In this document: piece after piece, positions 25,208-35,993 of the stretch
Position numbering within the stretch: the first letter of the stretch is position 1
How the letters are laid out: each line of letters begins with the position of its first letter
NCBI GenBank assembly: GCA_015486075.1
Contig: WFSG01000005.1
Location: forward strand, 1 to 64,000
Direction of reading: 5' to 3'
Length of the DNA stretch: 64,000 bases
From: Deltaproteobacteria bacterium
GTDB taxonomy: Bacteria; Desulfobacterota; Desulfomonilia; UBA1062
Made by a program: the position numbers and the translations under genes
Notes under the pieces: generated by a model
Database searches by the model: none
The model's input: only the letters and a program-made list of their open reading frames with translations
Told to the model about the DNA's origin: nothing

Positions 25208-26596
25208 TCAATCAAGATACCTCTGCTTTTTCCTGTATAGGGTAGATAGGTCAAGGCCGGACAACTCTGATGCCTTTTTGATATCATTGCCTGTAGAGGC
25301 CAGCAAGCCCTTTAGGTATGACCTTTCAAATTCGGCCTTGGCCCTCTCGTATAGCAACAAATCTATTGTACTGCTCTCATCTTTCAGCGTATTACCCCTG
25401 TATTCCAGCGGCAAGGAATCAACATCAACGCTCTGGGAAGGGTTAAAAACCACTATGCGGTCAACGAGATTCTGCAATTCCCTCACATTACCTTCCCACG
25501 GACTAGCAAGCAAGGCTTCTATTGCCTTCTGGGAAAATACCTTGGTTTTAAGGCCGTGCTTTTTACAGGAAAGTCGCATAAAGTGATCAAGAAGCACGGG
25601 TATATCCTCTGGCCGTTTCCTTAATGACGGGACATTGATCCTTATCACGTTTATCCTGTAAAACAGGTCTTTCCTGAAAGACCCTGTATTCACCAATTCC
25701 CTGAGATCCTTGTTTGTAGCTGAAATCAGCCTGAAATTTACATGTCTAGCATTAGAGCTCCCAACACGCCTGATCTCGAAGTCCTGTAGCACGCGAAGCA
25801 GTTTTACCTGGAAAGACGGAGTTGTCTCTCCTATCTCATCAAGGAAAACTGTCCCTCCCTTTGCTGCTTCAAAATACCCCAGAGTCGTTTTTTCGGCACC
25901 TGTAAAGGCCCCCTTCTCGTGGCCAAACAGAGTGCTTTCGAGAAGGTTTTCCGGTACTGCACCACAGTTAACGGCAAAAAAAGGCAATCCCTTTCTGCTG
26001 CTACTTTCATGTATGTAGCGAGCAACAAGCTCCTTACCCACTCCGGTCTCACCCTCAATCAATACAGGCATGTCCATCACCGCTGCCCTAGATGCCACTT
26101 CCATGACCATTGCCATGGACTTGCTCTTATAAACAATCTTGCTCAAATCAGCATTGTAACGTACCTGCTGCCTCAACTGAAAATTTTCTTCCAAGAGCCT
26201 CCTTCTTTCCAGACAGTTCTTGATATCTATCTTTACCTTCTCCATGCTCGCAAAGGGTTTTAAGAAGAAATCGTTGGCTCCAAGACGCATGGCCTCAATA
26301 ACACTGTCAATATCACCGTAAGCCGAGATCATTATGATCATGGTGTCACTATCCTGCTCCCGGATCCTCTTGAGAACATCAAGACCGCCCAGACCAGGCA
26401 TCTTGAGATCCATTATTACAAGGTCAAACCCGCCCGGTGACCATAATTCAAGGGCCTGCTCCCCGTTCTTTGCCAAGGCCACCCTATAATTCTCCTCTGT
26501 TAGGATGGAGTTAAAGTACTCCAGTGTGTAGTCCTCGTCATCAACGACAAGCACGCTGATCTTTCCTCTATCCATATCCATAAAGTTCTCACTCAT
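25208..26596 (-). CDS. Sigma-54-dependent response regulator (NtrC family)
   Basis: A transcription activator of 462 residues. The receiver domain (about 12-125) has phospho-Asp63 in VIMDLKMPG and the Lys in FLKPF. The AAA+ domain (about 145-380) has Walker A GETGVGKE, the sigma-54-contacting GAFTGA loop in FGHEKGAFTGAE, Walker B GGTVFLDEIGE and the R finger region FRKDLFYRIN. A C-terminal Fis-type helix-turn-helix follows (KKASELSGLDLSTLYRK). It overlaps the kinase gene upstream by four bases, so the two form a cognate pair. No canonical sigma-54 promoter was found close by, so its targets are unknown. Confidence 0.96.
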   Translation of the reverse strand: MSENFMDMDRGKISVLVVDDEDYTLEYFNSILTEENYRVALAKNGEQALELWSPGGFDLVIMDLKMPGLGGLDVLKRIREQDSDTMIIMISAYGDIDSVIEAMRLGANDFFLKPFASMEKVKIDIKNCLERRRLLEENFQLRQQVRYNADLSKIVYKSKSMAMVMEVASRAAVMDMPVLIEGETGVGKELVARYIHESSSRKGLPFFAVNCGAVPENLLESTLFGHEKGAFTGAEKTTLGYFEAAKGGTVFLDEIGETTPSFQVKLLRVLQDFEIRRVGSSNARHVNFRLISATNKDLRELVNTGSFRKDLFYRINVIRINVPSLRKRPEDIPVLLDHFMRLSCKKHGLKTKVFSQKAIEALLASPWEGNVRELQNLVDRIVVFNPSQSVDVDSLPLEYRGNTLKDESSTIDLLLYERAKAEFERSYLKGLLASTGNDIKKASELSGLDLSTLYRKKQRYLD

Positions 26597-28452
26597 TCCT
26601 TGGCCTGGGGTAGAAAGATATTGAATGTAGAACCTTTCCCCTCTTTCGTATCCACCTCTATGCGGCCACTATGGTCCTTTATAATCCAGTACGAAAGTGT
26701 TAGCCCCAAGCCTGTTCCTCCGTCCACACCCTTTGTGGTAAAAAACGGCTCAAATATCTTTGACTTGTCCCTCTTTGATATTCCCTTGCCCCTATCTCTT
26801 ATACTTATCAACACCTCAGGCCTCTGGCCATCCAGGGCATGACAACCTATGTCTATCTGCCCCTTGCCATCCATTGCCTGGGCTGCATTCCACAGAATGT
26901 TTATGATGGCCTGTTCCAAGAGCACCATGTCACCCTTCACAGGATAAACCTTTCTGAAATCCTTCTTAAGTATGATCTCCTTGAACGGTGACTGCATATT
27001 GATTATATCAAGGGTAGAGTTAAGAAGGTCTATTACATCAAGCTCCCTGAAGACGCTCTTGTCTCCCTTCCTAGAAAATCTCAACAACCTTGACACAACA
27101 TTATTACAAGTATGGCCTGCTTCCCATATCATCTTGACGTAACGATAAATATCACTTTTAGGATCTACCTTTTTCAAAACAATATCAGATATGTTAACAA
27201 CTCCTACCAGGGGATTGTTTATCTGGTGAGCCAGAGATCCCATTATCTCCCCCAAAAAACTCATCTTTTGGCTCTGTATCAGGCTTTGCCTCAGTTGCTC
27301 GGTTTCTTCCACGTCCTTAGCTATCAGGAGTGTTGCTATGTTTGTACCTGTTCTGTCATCCAATATCTTGGTACTGTAAAGCTCAACCTGGAAAGGAGTT
27401 CCATCTGCCCTTAGGGCATTCACCGTGCCATACCATAGGCCTGAGCTAGATATCGCCTCATGAAGAATTTTAGTGTCCTCCCTCGTAAAAAACCTGTCTA
27501 CTAGGGTGTTGTAGGTCTGTTCTGCAGGCACTCCTAGCAGTTCCTCGGCTTTCCTGTTGAAGCTAACCACCCTCCTCCTGCTATCAACTGATATCACTAT
27601 GTTGGGCGATGCATCCAGCAATGCAGAGAGATACTTCTGAGAAAGCCTTAATTCTTTCCCTGTTCTCTCGGCATCCCTCCTTGCATTGTAAAGTTCTTTT
27701 TCTATCTCGCAGAAAACAGCGTAGCCCATGCCACGACCAAATGCACTGCCAAGCATCCTGAATGTCATATCCTCTTCATAAAACTGAGGCAAATAATGGT
27801 CCAAAAGTAGGTATACACGCGTTTTTTCGCCAGAGGCCAACTTGCTATGAGCATCTCTTACCTCTTTGTACCTGTACGTGTCCTTGAACACATACTCGAT
27901 AGGCTTTCCTATCGCAAAATCCCTGCTAATCTTTGAATTCTCCTCCTGCTTCCTATTAAACCTGATTATCCTTCCTTCACCATCAACAAGTATTATGCCT
28001 ATAGGGGCATCCTCTATAAAGTTCTCCAGGTAGGTGTTCAGCTTTTCCATCTCCTCCATCTCGTCCAGAATCCTAGTTGCATCTTTTATCACATGCATCA
28101 AAAAACTTTTTCCTTGCACTCCTGCCTCACACTTCTTGGACGAGACAAGAGTCTTTAATGTCTTCCCCTCCCTGTCTTTCATTGCCTGGACTACGCTACG
28201 TACACTACCTAGCTCCTGTATCTGCTCAAAGAGTCTATGCTTTTCGCTCTCCTCATCAAAAATCACGGATATATTGGTTCCTAGGAGTTCTTTTTCTTGG
28301 TAACCGAAGATCTCCTTTGCTCCATTATTCCATCCCAAGATTACTCCATGGATGTCGGTAAAGATTACTGCATCTACAAAATTTCCTATTATATCATCCG
28401 CGAGTTTCTTCGGTCCCTTCAATAATAGCTTTCCTATCAGATCGTTCTGCAT
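26593..28452 (-). CDS. Multi-PAS sensor histidine kinase, partner of the NtrC-type regulator
   Basis: A soluble kinase of 619 residues from the preferred ATG at 28452, which has GGAG five bases upstream; an earlier TTG at 28506 adds 18 residues. Three PAS domains are visible: about 20-125 (ending FLMHVIKDATR), 145-255 and 275-385 (LLIAKDVEETEQ). The HisKA region has phospho-acceptor His409 in GSLAHQINNPLVG, and the HATPase domain carries NILWNAAQAM, RDRGKGIS, FFTTKGVDGGTGLGL. No transmembrane segment is seen, so it senses a cytoplasmic or redox signal. Translation is coupled to the regulator by an ATGA-type overlap. Confidence 0.94.
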   Translation of the reverse strand: MQNDLIGKLLLKGPKKLADDIIGNFVDAVIFTDIHGVILGWNNGAKEIFGYQEKELLGTNISVIFDEESEKHRLFEQIQELGSVRSVVQAMKDREGKTLKTLVSSKKCEAGVQGKSFLMHVIKDATRILDEMEEMEKLNTYLENFIEDAPIGIILVDGEGRIIRFNRKQEENSKISRDFAIGKPIEYVFKDTYRYKEVRDAHSKLASGEKTRVYLLLDHYLPQFYEEDMTFRMLGSAFGRGMGYAVFCEIEKELYNARRDAERTGKELRLSQKYLSALLDASPNIVISVDSRRRVVSFNRKAEELLGVPAEQTYNTLVDRFFTREDTKILHEAISSSGLWYGTVNALRADGTPFQVELYSTKILDDRTGTNIATLLIAKDVEETEQLRQSLIQSQKMSFLGEIMGSLAHQINNPLVGVVNISDIVLKKVDPKSDIYRYVKMIWEAGHTCNNVVSRLLRFSRKGDKSVFRELDVIDLLNSTLDIINMQSPFKEIILKKDFRKVYPVKGDMVLLEQAIINILWNAAQAMDGKGQIDIGCHALDGQRPEVLISIRDRGKGISKRDKSKIFEPFFTTKGVDGGTGLGLTLSYWIIKDHSGRIEVDTKEGKGSTFNIFLPQAKE

Positions 28453-28640
28453 AATGACTCCATGCCCCCTTTGTAAAAGGTTCTGCATGCTAAGCCAATC
28501 CAACAATCGATAACAATACAGTATACTGATATCTTTTTATCAAACAACCTCAAACAACCATTAAAATTATAATACACCAGGAAGAGTTGTTGGCAATAGA
28601 CTTTGAAAAGAGCAGGGGCATCGTTAGGCGGCAATCATTA

Positions 28641-28675
28641 TTGACACTTACCCAAAGACGTGCAATACCTATCAA
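28641..28675 (+). promoter_or_regulatory. Possible promoter of the LapA-like gene
   Basis: A perfect TTGACA at 28641-28646, followed at about 17 bases by AATACC, a poor -10. It lies in the 247-base gap shared with the divergent kinase gene and 54 bases upstream of the plus-strand start. The -35 is convincing, the -10 is not. Confidence 0.35.
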
Positions 28676-28699
28676 AAAGCTGATTTAGAGGTCTTGATA

Positions 28700-28924
28700 A
28701 TGGGGCTACAGGATTTTAAAAACACGAGAGATAGTTCGAAGATAACCATTATTGTAATCATTGCCGTACTAGCTATTATATTCATCCTGCAGAATTTTGA
28801 ACAGACCTCTTTTCAATTCCTTATCTGGACTATATTTACAGGGCCCAAATGGATTATCATAACGCTTACATTTTTCCTTGGTTTTGCATTTGGCTACCTC
28901 TTTGCCAAGAAAAAACCAGACTGA
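28700..28924 (+). CDS. LapA domain (DUF1049) membrane protein
   Basis: A 74-residue inner-membrane protein of the LapA/DUF1049 family. Two hydrophobic helices (about 18-36 and 49-66) frame the central motif NFEQTSFQFLIW, the conserved N...F.FL...W pattern. In E. coli LapA works with LapB in controlling lipopolysaccharide synthesis; here no lapB is adjacent. The ATG has AGAGG eight bases upstream and is preferred to a TTG six bases earlier. The stop is one base from the icd stop on the other strand, leaving no room for a terminator. Confidence 0.8.
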   Translation: MGLQDFKNTRDSSKITIIVIIAVLAIIFILQNFEQTSFQFLIWTIFTGPKWIIITLTFFLGFAFGYLFAKKKPD

Positions 28925-28925
28925 G

Positions 28926-30152
28926 CTAGGTCTGCACAAGCCTCTCTACAACGGCTTCGGCAAACTCAGAACATTTAAGTAGTGTTGATCCTTCCATCTG
29001 GCGCGCAAGATCATAGGTAACCTGCTTGTCTAATATGGCTTTTTCCACGCCTTTTCTTATCATACTAGCTGCCTCTCCCCAGCCAAGATAATCAAGCATC
29101 ATTGCCCCGGAGAGGATAAGAGACGAGGGGTTTACCTTATCCTGACCTGCATACTTCGGCGCTGTACCATGCGTTGCTTCAAAAATGGCCGTGGGTATAC
29201 CTACGTTTGAACCCGGCGCCATGCCAAGTCCTCCTACCTGGGCAGCAAGCGCGTCTGAGATAAAATCTCCTATCAGGTTAGGGACGGCAAGTACGCTGTA
29301 CTCAGAAGGCCTAAGCAGGATCTGTTGAAACATTGAATCCGCAATCCTGTCGTTTACAAGCACCTTGTCCGATGGAGGGACATCACCATTAAGTTCACTC
29401 TCAAAAACCACCTTGTCCCTGAATTCATCCCGAATCACCTCGTAGCCCCAGTCCCTGAAGGCACCTTCCGTGAACTTCATTATGTTGCCCTTATGCACTA
29501 GGGTAACCACCTTTTTGTGGTTTGCTATGGCATACTCCATTGCCATCCTGACAAGCCTCTTTGTTGCTGTCTCAGATATGGGTTTTATGCCTACTCCAGA
29601 GTCAGTCCTTATACTAGTTGACAGCCTTGCATTGAGAAAATCTATAATTTCACGTGCCTCCGGACTTCCCTTTGACCACTCAATGCCGGCATATACATCC
29701 TCCGTATTCTCTCTAAAAACCGTTATATCCACTAGTTCCGGCCTTTTCACAGGAGAAGGCGTACCACTCAAATACCTTACCGGCCTTACACACGCAAAAA
29801 GGTCCAGTCTTTGCCTTAGGCTCACGTTAAGGCTCCTGTATCCACCACCCACAGGTGTGGTTAAAGGGCCTTTTATCCCTACGATATATTGCCTTATTGC
29901 CTCTATGGTCTCCTCGGGCAAAGGCGTTCCATACCTTTCATTACCTTTATCACCTGCATAGACCTCTTGCCAGGCAACCTTGCGAGAGCCTCTATAGGCC
30001 CTCTCCACGGCTGCATCTATTACCCTTCTCGCAGCCCTCCATACGTCAGGTCCCACTCCATCTCCCTCTATAAAGGGAATAACTGGGTTATCAGGGACCA
30101 GCAGTTTCCCGTCCTTGAACTCTATCTTTGCTCCCAAGTGCGCCATAAACAC
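28926..30152 (-). CDS. icd: Isocitrate dehydrogenase, NADP-dependent type
   Basis: Oxidises isocitrate to 2-oxoglutarate and CO2. The 408-residue protein closely follows the E. coli Icd pattern: [33 protein letters not shown] with the substrate Ser, [29 protein letters not shown] and [19 protein letters not shown] selectivity residues are present (KY in APKYAG, and Y...R in VTYDLARQM). The start is GTG 30152 or ATG 30146. It lies six bases after a citrate-synthase-like gene, which suggests an oxidative citrate-to-2-oxoglutarate branch for glutamate synthesis. Confidence 0.96.
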   Translation of the reverse strand: MFMAHLGAKIEFKDGKLLVPDNPVIPFIEGDGVGPDVWRAARRVIDAAVERAYRGSRKVAWQEVYAGDKGNERYGTPLPEETIEAIRQYIVGIKGPLTTPVGGGYRSLNVSLRQRLDLFACVRPVRYLSGTPSPVKRPELVDITVFRENTEDVYAGIEWSKGSPEAREIIDFLNARLSTSIRTDSGVGIKPISETATKRLVRMAMEYAIANHKKVVTLVHKGNIMKFTEGAFRDWGYEVIRDEFRDKVVFESELNGDVPPSDKVLVNDRIADSMFQQILLRPSEYSVLAVPNLIGDFISDALAAQVGGLGMAPGSNVGIPTAIFEATHGTAPKYAGQDKVNPSSLILSGAMMLDYLGWGEAASMIRKGVEKAILDKQVTYDLARQMEGSTLLKCSEFAEAVVERLVQT

Positions 30153-30158
30153 GTATCC

Positions 30159-32081
30159 TCACTTCCCCTCGTTGTTCACCCGGTGTAACTCTTCCCAAAG
30201 AATTTTCCTGTACCTCTGCATATCCTTCTGAGTCATTATAAGCCCCTTTGCCTCGTACATGCTCTGTATTGCCTTCACAACATCTTCGAACCTTATATCA
30301 AGGCCAAGGACACCTACCATCTCGTCATTCTCGTCAAATATTGGAGCAGACACGGTTATAATCAAGGCACCCGTTATCCTGGATGTGCAGATACCGCTTA
30401 CATGCATCTTCCCGTCCTCTATGGTATTGATAAACCACTCTCTGTCTGAGCAGTCCTCGTGTTCCCCCATACGCTGCTGAAACTTGCCTCTATACTCTGG
30501 CTGGGTAATATTCTGTGTTACCTTGATCCCATTTAAGTCAGTCACGTATGCAAACTGTATAAAGGGGTATTCCTGTATAAACTCCCGTGCCACTGGTTCC
30601 ATCTTCTCTGGATTCATGGATCTGAATGCTTCGTTCCTCAGCAACTCTTCTATCAATTGGGCAGCGTATTCTCGGGCCTCGTACTTTATGAGGTCAAATC
30701 CGGAGAGCGCTACCTGAGGTATGAAACGCGTGGCAAGCTTCTCCATCTCCTCGTCAGATATAGCCGTAACCCTTCCTTCCTCGAAATACCTCATTACGTG
30801 CTGGTAAATCTTTGATACACCTGGATGTCTCTTGTCTATCCTGTCTTCTCCCTCTAGACCAAAGTGCGCGTTAATCCACAAGGCTATGCCGGCTTTACCA
30901 GTCTTATCTGTAATAGCCACCTTGATGGGCCTGCCAAGAATCTTGTCCGTGTCAAAAATGTTATAGACCTCTTCGTTCTTTATAAGACCATCTGCATGAA
31001 CACCTGCACGCGTGACATTGAAGTTCTCCCCCACGAATGGGTAGTTTGGAGGTATGTTGTAGTCCATCTCTTCCTTTACGTAACGTGCCATCTCTGTGAT
31101 TGCACGTGTATCTACCCCGTCCTTGTTACCCCTCAGAGAAAGGTATTCTATTACCATTGCCTCTATGGGCGTGTTCCCTGTACGCTCCCCAAACCCAAGG
31201 AGCGTACCATTGACTGATGCACATCCGTAAAGCCATGCTGTGGTCGCATTTACAAGACCCTTGTGAAAATCATTGTGCCCATGCCACTCTAAGAGTTCTC
31301 CAGGCACACCTGCATCGTCTATCATCGCTCTTACGAGCTTGTCTACAGCCCTAGGCAAAGCTGTGCCAGGGAAAGACACCCCGAATCCCAAGGTATCACA
31401 AAGCCTTATCTTCACGTCTATACCGGACTCCTCCCTGAGTCTCATAAGCTCCCTGGCAAAAGGTACACAGAAACCGTATATGTCTGCCCGAGTTATATCC
31501 TCGAAATGGCACCTTGGGATGATGCCAAGAGAAAGGGCCTCTTTTACGATACCAACATACGAATCAAAAGCTTTCCTCCTGTTCATACCAAGCTTCAAAA
31601 ATATGTGGTAATCAGAAACCGAGGTCAGTATACCTGTCTCCGAAAGGCCCATGTCTTTTACTAGCTTTAGGTCTTCCTTCTTTGCCCTTATCCATGAAGT
31701 GACCCTTGGATACTCGTATCCCTTGCTCAGGCATGCCTCTACTGCCTTCCTGTCCTTTGCTGTGTACAGAAAGAACTCGCTTGCCCTGATAAGCCCTGCC
31801 TTTCCACCAATCCGGTGCAAAAAATCAAATAGTGTCTCTATCTGGCTTACTGTAAACGGGACCATTGATTGCTGCCCATCCCTGAACGTGGTATCGGTTA
31901 TGAAAAGCTCGTCTGCAGGCTGTATCTGCGTCAGCCTCAGATCAAAGTCTATCCTTGGAACCTCGGTATAGGTATATATTCCCCTCAGGAGATTTGGTTG
32001 GTTTACGTCATTGATGCCTGTTATATAGTTTGTCCCCGGCGTGTAGTAAAAAACCTTTTTCTTGTCATCCCAGGAACCCAT
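30159..32081 (-). CDS. Homocitrate/2-isopropylmalate synthase-like enzyme with C-terminal Cache domain, candidate Re-citrate synthase
   Basis: A DRE-TIM metallolyase family enzyme of 640 residues. Residues about 57-430 form the HMG-CoA lyase-like barrel: ITDTTFRDGQQ (about 61-71), HFEDITRADIYG, RLCDTLGFG, and the metal-binding LEWHGHNDFHKGLVNA with GFGERTGNTPIEA. NYPFVGENFNVTRAGVHADG resembles Re-type citrate synthases of strict anaerobes. Residues about 480-630 look like a Cache/PDC sensor domain (QFAYVTDLNGIKVTQN, DREWFINTI, GVLGLDIRFEDVV). Adjacency to icd supports citrate formation; homocitrate, citramalate and isopropylmalate synthase remain alternatives. The ATG at 32081 has GGAGG six bases upstream. 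Confidence 0.82.
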   Translation of the reverse strand: MGSWDDKKKVFYYTPGTNYITGINDVNQPNLLRGIYTYTEVPRIDFDLRLTQIQPADELFITDTTFRDGQQSMVPFTVSQIETLFDFLHRIGGKAGLIRASEFFLYTAKDRKAVEACLSKGYEYPRVTSWIRAKKEDLKLVKDMGLSETGILTSVSDYHIFLKLGMNRRKAFDSYVGIVKEALSLGIIPRCHFEDITRADIYGFCVPFARELMRLREESGIDVKIRLCDTLGFGVSFPGTALPRAVDKLVRAMIDDAGVPGELLEWHGHNDFHKGLVNATTAWLYGCASVNGTLLGFGERTGNTPIEAMVIEYLSLRGNKDGVDTRAITEMARYVKEEMDYNIPPNYPFVGENFNVTRAGVHADGLIKNEEVYNIFDTDKILGRPIKVAITDKTGKAGIALWINAHFGLEGEDRIDKRHPGVSKIYQHVMRYFEEGRVTAISDEEMEKLATRFIPQVALSGFDLIKYEAREYAAQLIEELLRNEAFRSMNPEKMEPVAREFIQEYPFIQFAYVTDLNGIKVTQNITQPEYRGKFQQRMGEHEDCSDREWFINTIEDGKMHVSGICTSRITGALIITVSAPIFDENDEMVGVLGLDIRFEDVVKAIQSMYEAKGLIMTQKDMQRYRKILWEELHRVNNEGK

Positions 32082-32083
32082 GT

Positions 32084-32908
32084 TCACCCTCCTTTCTTAG
32101 GTACATATGCACCGCTAGGTATTTTCTCTGGGTCTGGCGCCCCTGCTTCCCTTCTCGCCTCAATAATCTCATCCACCGAGATATCTCTTGGTATCTTAAG
32201 GTCCTGCCCTACGTAGATTACCATTGGATCCTTTATCTGGTCTCTGTTGGCCTTGTATATGAGTGGCCACATGTAAGAATCGTTGTAAATCTCATGCCTT
32301 GCAGCTATACCTGGCAGGGTATCCCCGGGTTTTACAACATATATCTTAGGGTACATCTCAAACGCAGCTGCATGCTCTTTTTGAAGTGTACGCATTCCAG
32401 AACTCACTTCCTCGCTCAGGGCCTTTAACCTTTGCTGCTTTGCCTGGGCGGTCATGTCCTTAACCACAGAAGCTTGTCTATAAAAGTTATCACTTAGCTG
32501 CCTTAACTTTTCATAGTCCAAGGCCGCATAGCTGTTTTGCATCTCCTGGTACAGAAGGAAAAGCTTAAAGGCCTCATCAGGCACATACCTAAAGGCAGAA
32601 ATGGAAGCCACCTGCATCATCTCCTGAGTTGCAGCATGCATTATTGTGTTGGCCTGCCTATCGCAAGCCCTTAAATGCCTAAGGGCTAGGCTGAAGTCCT
32701 GCATTGCTTCTAGGTCCTTCCCCATGCGATAGGCTTCCAGACCCCTCTCAAAGGCCTCTTTTGCCTTATTGGTCTCTACAGCATTCTGTTCTTCCAGGAC
32801 ATGGGTAGCCCTTGAGCGTTTGCCTGTTAGTGCCTTTTCTGAAGTACTGGTTGTTGCACAACCTGAAATGACTACTAACAAAAATAGTGCACAGAAAAGT
32901 CTCTTCAT
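32084..32908 (-). CDS. LysM-domain lipoprotein
   Basis: An envelope lipoprotein of 274 residues. The signal peptide ends in VVISGC with lipidated Cys17, followed by an Ala/Thr-rich stretch. About 40-180 is helical and DUF4398-like. A LysM domain at about 190-242 (YVVKPGDTLPGIAARH, then IYVGQDLKIP) binds peptidoglycan. It ends three bases before the citrate-synthase-like gene on the same strand and follows aspS by two bases, so it sits inside an apparent aspS-lysM-synthase-icd operon, although the functions differ. Confidence 0.9.
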   Translation of the reverse strand: MKRLFCALFLLVVISGCATTSTSEKALTGKRSRATHVLEEQNAVETNKAKEAFERGLEAYRMGKDLEAMQDFSLALRHLRACDRQANTIMHAATQEMMQVASISAFRYVPDEAFKLFLLYQEMQNSYAALDYEKLRQLSDNFYRQASVVKDMTAQAKQQRLKALSEEVSSGMRTLQKEHAAAFEMYPKIYVVKPGDTLPGIAARHEIYNDSYMWPLIYKANRDQIKDPMVIYVGQDLKIPRDISVDEIIEARREAGAPDPEKIPSGAYVPKKGG

Positions 32909-32910
32909 CT

Positions 32911-34680
32911 TTACTTCTTTATCACTTTTATACCTAGTTCGGCAATCTGTTTATCATCAACTTCGGCAGGTGCTCCAGTCAGCGGGCAGACAGCTTTCTG
33001 GGTTTTTGGGAAGGCTATCACATCCCTTAAAGAAGATGCCCCTGCGAGTATCATCACCAGCCTGTCAAGCCCGAACGCAATGCCTCCGTGAGGCGGTGCC
33101 CCGTAATCAAGGGCCTCAAGTAAAAAGCCAAACTTGCGCATACTTTCTTCTTCACTTATCCCTAGTATCCTAAACATCATTTGCTGCAAATCCCTGGAAT
33201 GTATTCTGATACTTCCTCCTCCTACCTCATAGCCGTTTATTACTAGGTCATAGGATCTTGCCCTTACTGCAAGGGGCTCTGTCTCAAGCAAGTCTATGTC
33301 TTCTTCCATAGGAGAGGTAAATGGATGGTGCCTTGCTACAAGCCTCTGATCCTCCTCGCTCCATTCCAGAAGAGGAAAGCGTACGATCCATACTGGGTTG
33401 TACGTATCTTCAGGTATAAGGGAAAGTTTCTCTGCAATATGCACCCGAAGGTTCCCAAGGCTTGGATTTACAACATCTGGGCTGCCTGCCACAAAAATTA
33501 AGATGTCGCCTATCTCAAAGCCCAACTTTTCAGCAATAGACCGCATCTCCTCCGCCTTCAAGAACTGTGCAATGGGAGATTTCCACCCATCCCCAGTCCG
33601 GCGTGCCCATAAAACACCCCTAGCACCGTAGGTCTTCACAATGTCCGCGAAGCCTTCAATATCCTTGCGGCTCAGGCCATGGGGGGCCTTTACATTTATT
33701 GCCTTGACCACGCCCCCTGCATTCACTGCCGAAGAAAAGACATTGAACCCGCTATCCCTTACAATTTCAGAAATATCACTAAGAAGCATCCCGAACCTGG
33801 TATCAGGTTTGTCAACGCCGTACAAGGCCATGGCTTCTTTATATTCAAGTCTCGTAAAGGGCTTTTTAAGCTCCACGCCCTCTGTTTCCCTGAAGACATA
33901 ACTAATCAAACCCTCTGACAATCCTAGGATGTCATCAATATCTAAAAAAGACATCTCCATGTCTATCTGCGTAAACTCCGGTTGCCTGTCGGCCCTCAAG
34001 TCCTCGTCCCTAAAACACTTAACTATCTGGTAATACCTATCAAACCCAGCTACCATCAGTAGCTGTTTGAACAGCTGTGGTGACTGTGGCAAGGCATAGA
34101 AACGGCCTGAAGCGACCCTACTTGGAACAAGATAATCCCTTGCCCCCTCAGGGGTACTACGCGTAAGAACCGGAGTTTCAACCTCTATAAAACCATTCTC
34201 ATCAAGGTATCTCCTCGCAGCCATGGTAACCTTGTGGCGCAAAAATATGTTGGCCTGGATCTCTGGTCTCCTAAGATCAAGGTAACGGTATCTTAACCGC
34301 ATGGCATCGCTCACCTCTACACCATCTTCTACAACAAAGGGTGGCGTATTTGCCTTGTTAAGAACCTCTATCCTATGTGCATATACCTCTATATCTCCTG
34401 TCTTCATCCTAGGGTTACGCATCTTTTCGGGCCTCAATTCAACCTTACCCTGGATAGCCACGCAAAACTCGGGTTTTATTATCCTCGCCACAGAATGAAC
34501 TTCAGGATAATCATCATTCGTGCAAACAATCTGGCAGATCCCTGTTCTATCCCTAAGGCTTAAGAATACCAAGTTGCCAAGGTCACGCTTTCTCTGGACC
34601 CAGCCCATGAGAGTCACCATACTACCTATGTCTTCCTTGGCTACATCTCCGCAATATTTACTTCGCTTAAGCTGCTGCAT
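32911..34680 (-). CDS. aspS: Aspartyl-tRNA synthetase
   Basis: Class II synthetase of 589 residues, bacterial type: N-terminal OB-fold anticodon-binding domain ([22 protein letters not shown], about 26-47), motif 2 with [18 protein letters not shown] (about 217-234), a GAD insertion domain (about 310-410), and motif 3 [15 protein letters not shown] near 530. Whether it is discriminating or also mischarges tRNA-Asn cannot be settled from this window, which has no gatCAB or asnS. It begins five bases after hisS. Confidence 0.97.
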   Translation of the reverse strand: MQQLKRSKYCGDVAKEDIGSMVTLMGWVQRKRDLGNLVFLSLRDRTGICQIVCTNDDYPEVHSVARIIKPEFCVAIQGKVELRPEKMRNPRMKTGDIEVYAHRIEVLNKANTPPFVVEDGVEVSDAMRLRYRYLDLRRPEIQANIFLRHKVTMAARRYLDENGFIEVETPVLTRSTPEGARDYLVPSRVASGRFYALPQSPQLFKQLLMVAGFDRYYQIVKCFRDEDLRADRQPEFTQIDMEMSFLDIDDILGLSEGLISYVFRETEGVELKKPFTRLEYKEAMALYGVDKPDTRFGMLLSDISEIVRDSGFNVFSSAVNAGGVVKAINVKAPHGLSRKDIEGFADIVKTYGARGVLWARRTGDGWKSPIAQFLKAEEMRSIAEKLGFEIGDILIFVAGSPDVVNPSLGNLRVHIAEKLSLIPEDTYNPVWIVRFPLLEWSEEDQRLVARHHPFTSPMEEDIDLLETEPLAVRARSYDLVINGYEVGGGSIRIHSRDLQQMMFRILGISEEESMRKFGFLLEALDYGAPPHGGIAFGLDRLVMILAGASSLRDVIAFPKTQKAVCPLTGAPAEVDDKQIAELGIKVIKK

Positions 34681-34685
34681 TACCC

Positions 34686-35945
34686 TTATAAAGCCTCCCT
34701 CCCTTTCAAACCTCCTTGCAATCTAGTCAAGGCCTCATCTCTGGGCACCCTTTCCTGAAACGACGTCTCCATGTCTTTTAGCGTAACCTCAGATCTAGAT
34801 ATCTCGTCATCTCCCAAGATCAAACAAAACCTGTATCCTGATCTAGCCGCCCTTCTCATCTGTGCCTTGAGACTCCTATCAATCACGGCCTGCGAAACTA
34901 TACCTGCCTCCCGGAGCTCACTCAGCATACGGATTGCCTCTTCCTTTACATTAACCCCTCCATGCACGGCCACAAAGCAACCCTGTTGCCTTTGCATCTT
35001 TGCATCAACGAGCAGCATCACCCTCTCAAGCCCAAAGGCAAATCCTGTGCCCGGCACATCCGGCCCACCTAGTAGCTTCAGCAAGCCATCGTACCTGCCC
35101 CCTCCTGCTACTGCATCCTGTGCCCCAAGGCCTCCAGCCTTTATTTCAAAGGTGGTCCTTGTATAATAATCAAGACCTCTCACAAGGAGATTGTTTTTGC
35201 TGTATGGTACACCCATGATCTCAAGATCCCTTAATACCTCGTTATAGTGCTCCTTGCAGGCATTACACAGGTATTCCTCAATGCGGGGGGCATCTTGTAC
35301 TATCCTCTGGCAAGAGATATTCTTGCAGTCCAGAACACGCAAGGGATTTGTCTCCAACCTACGCTTGCAATCATCACATAGGCCATCCCTATTCTGGTAA
35401 AGGAAAGCCTTCAAGGCTTTCCTGAATCTTGGCCTGCACTCCTTGCAACCGAGTGAATTGACCTCTATGTTAAGACCTCCAAGGCCAATCGCCTTTGATA
35501 TATCATATGCCATGCATATGCTCTCGGCATCCGAGAAAGGGCTTTCTTCCCCTATACGCTCGGCATTTATCTGGTGAAATTGTCTGTATCTCCCCTTTTG
35601 CGGCCTTTCATACCTAAACATCGGCCCTATGCTATAAAGTTTCTGTATAGGGTCTTCGGAAATCAGGCCATGCTCTATTACTGCCCTCAAGATTGAAGCA
35701 GTTGCCTCTGGCCTTAGCGTGAGTGAAGAGCCGCTCTTGTCCGGAAAGGTGTACATCTGCTTTTCAACAACATCAGTATCATGGCCTAGCCCTCTTTCAA
35801 AAAGATCAGTCCGTTCCACTATGGGTGTGCGGATCTCTGAAAATCCATATAGGCCAAGTACATGTCTCGCCTTTTTTTCAACCCAGCGCCACCTTTCCAC
35901 CTCCTGTGGTAGTAAATCGTTCATCCCCTTTATTGCCTTAATCAC
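34686..35945 (-). CDS. hisS: Histidyl-tRNA synthetase
   Basis: Class II synthetase of 419 residues. Motif 1 lies in the N-terminal [11 protein letters not shown], motif 2 is [17 protein letters not shown] (about 108-124), the HisA motif is [13 protein letters not shown] (about 256-268), and motif 3 is [13 protein letters not shown]-terminal anticodon-binding domain (about 325-419) follows. It is the first gene of the hisS-aspS pair common in Firmicutes and Deltaproteobacteria. Confidence 0.97.
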   Translation of the reverse strand: MIKAIKGMNDLLPQEVERWRWVEKKARHVLGLYGFSEIRTPIVERTDLFERGLGHDTDVVEKQMYTFPDKSGSSLTLRPEATASILRAVIEHGLISEDPIQKLYSIGPMFRYERPQKGRYRQFHQINAERIGEESPFSDAESICMAYDISKAIGLGGLNIEVNSLGCKECRPRFRKALKAFLYQNRDGLCDDCKRRLETNPLRVLDCKNISCQRIVQDAPRIEEYLCNACKEHYNEVLRDLEIMGVPYSKNNLLVRGLDYYTRTTFEIKAGGLGAQDAVAGGGRYDGLLKLLGGPDVPGTGFAFGLERVMLLVDAKMQRQQGCFVAVHGGVNVKEEAIRMLSELREAGIVSQAVIDRSLKAQMRRAARSGYRFCLILGDDEISRSEVTLKDMETSFQERVPRDEALTRLQGGLKGREAL

Positions 35946-35993
35946 TTGAACCCTCCAGGTGATCCATTATAGCAGGGTTGTTGTCCAGGTCAA

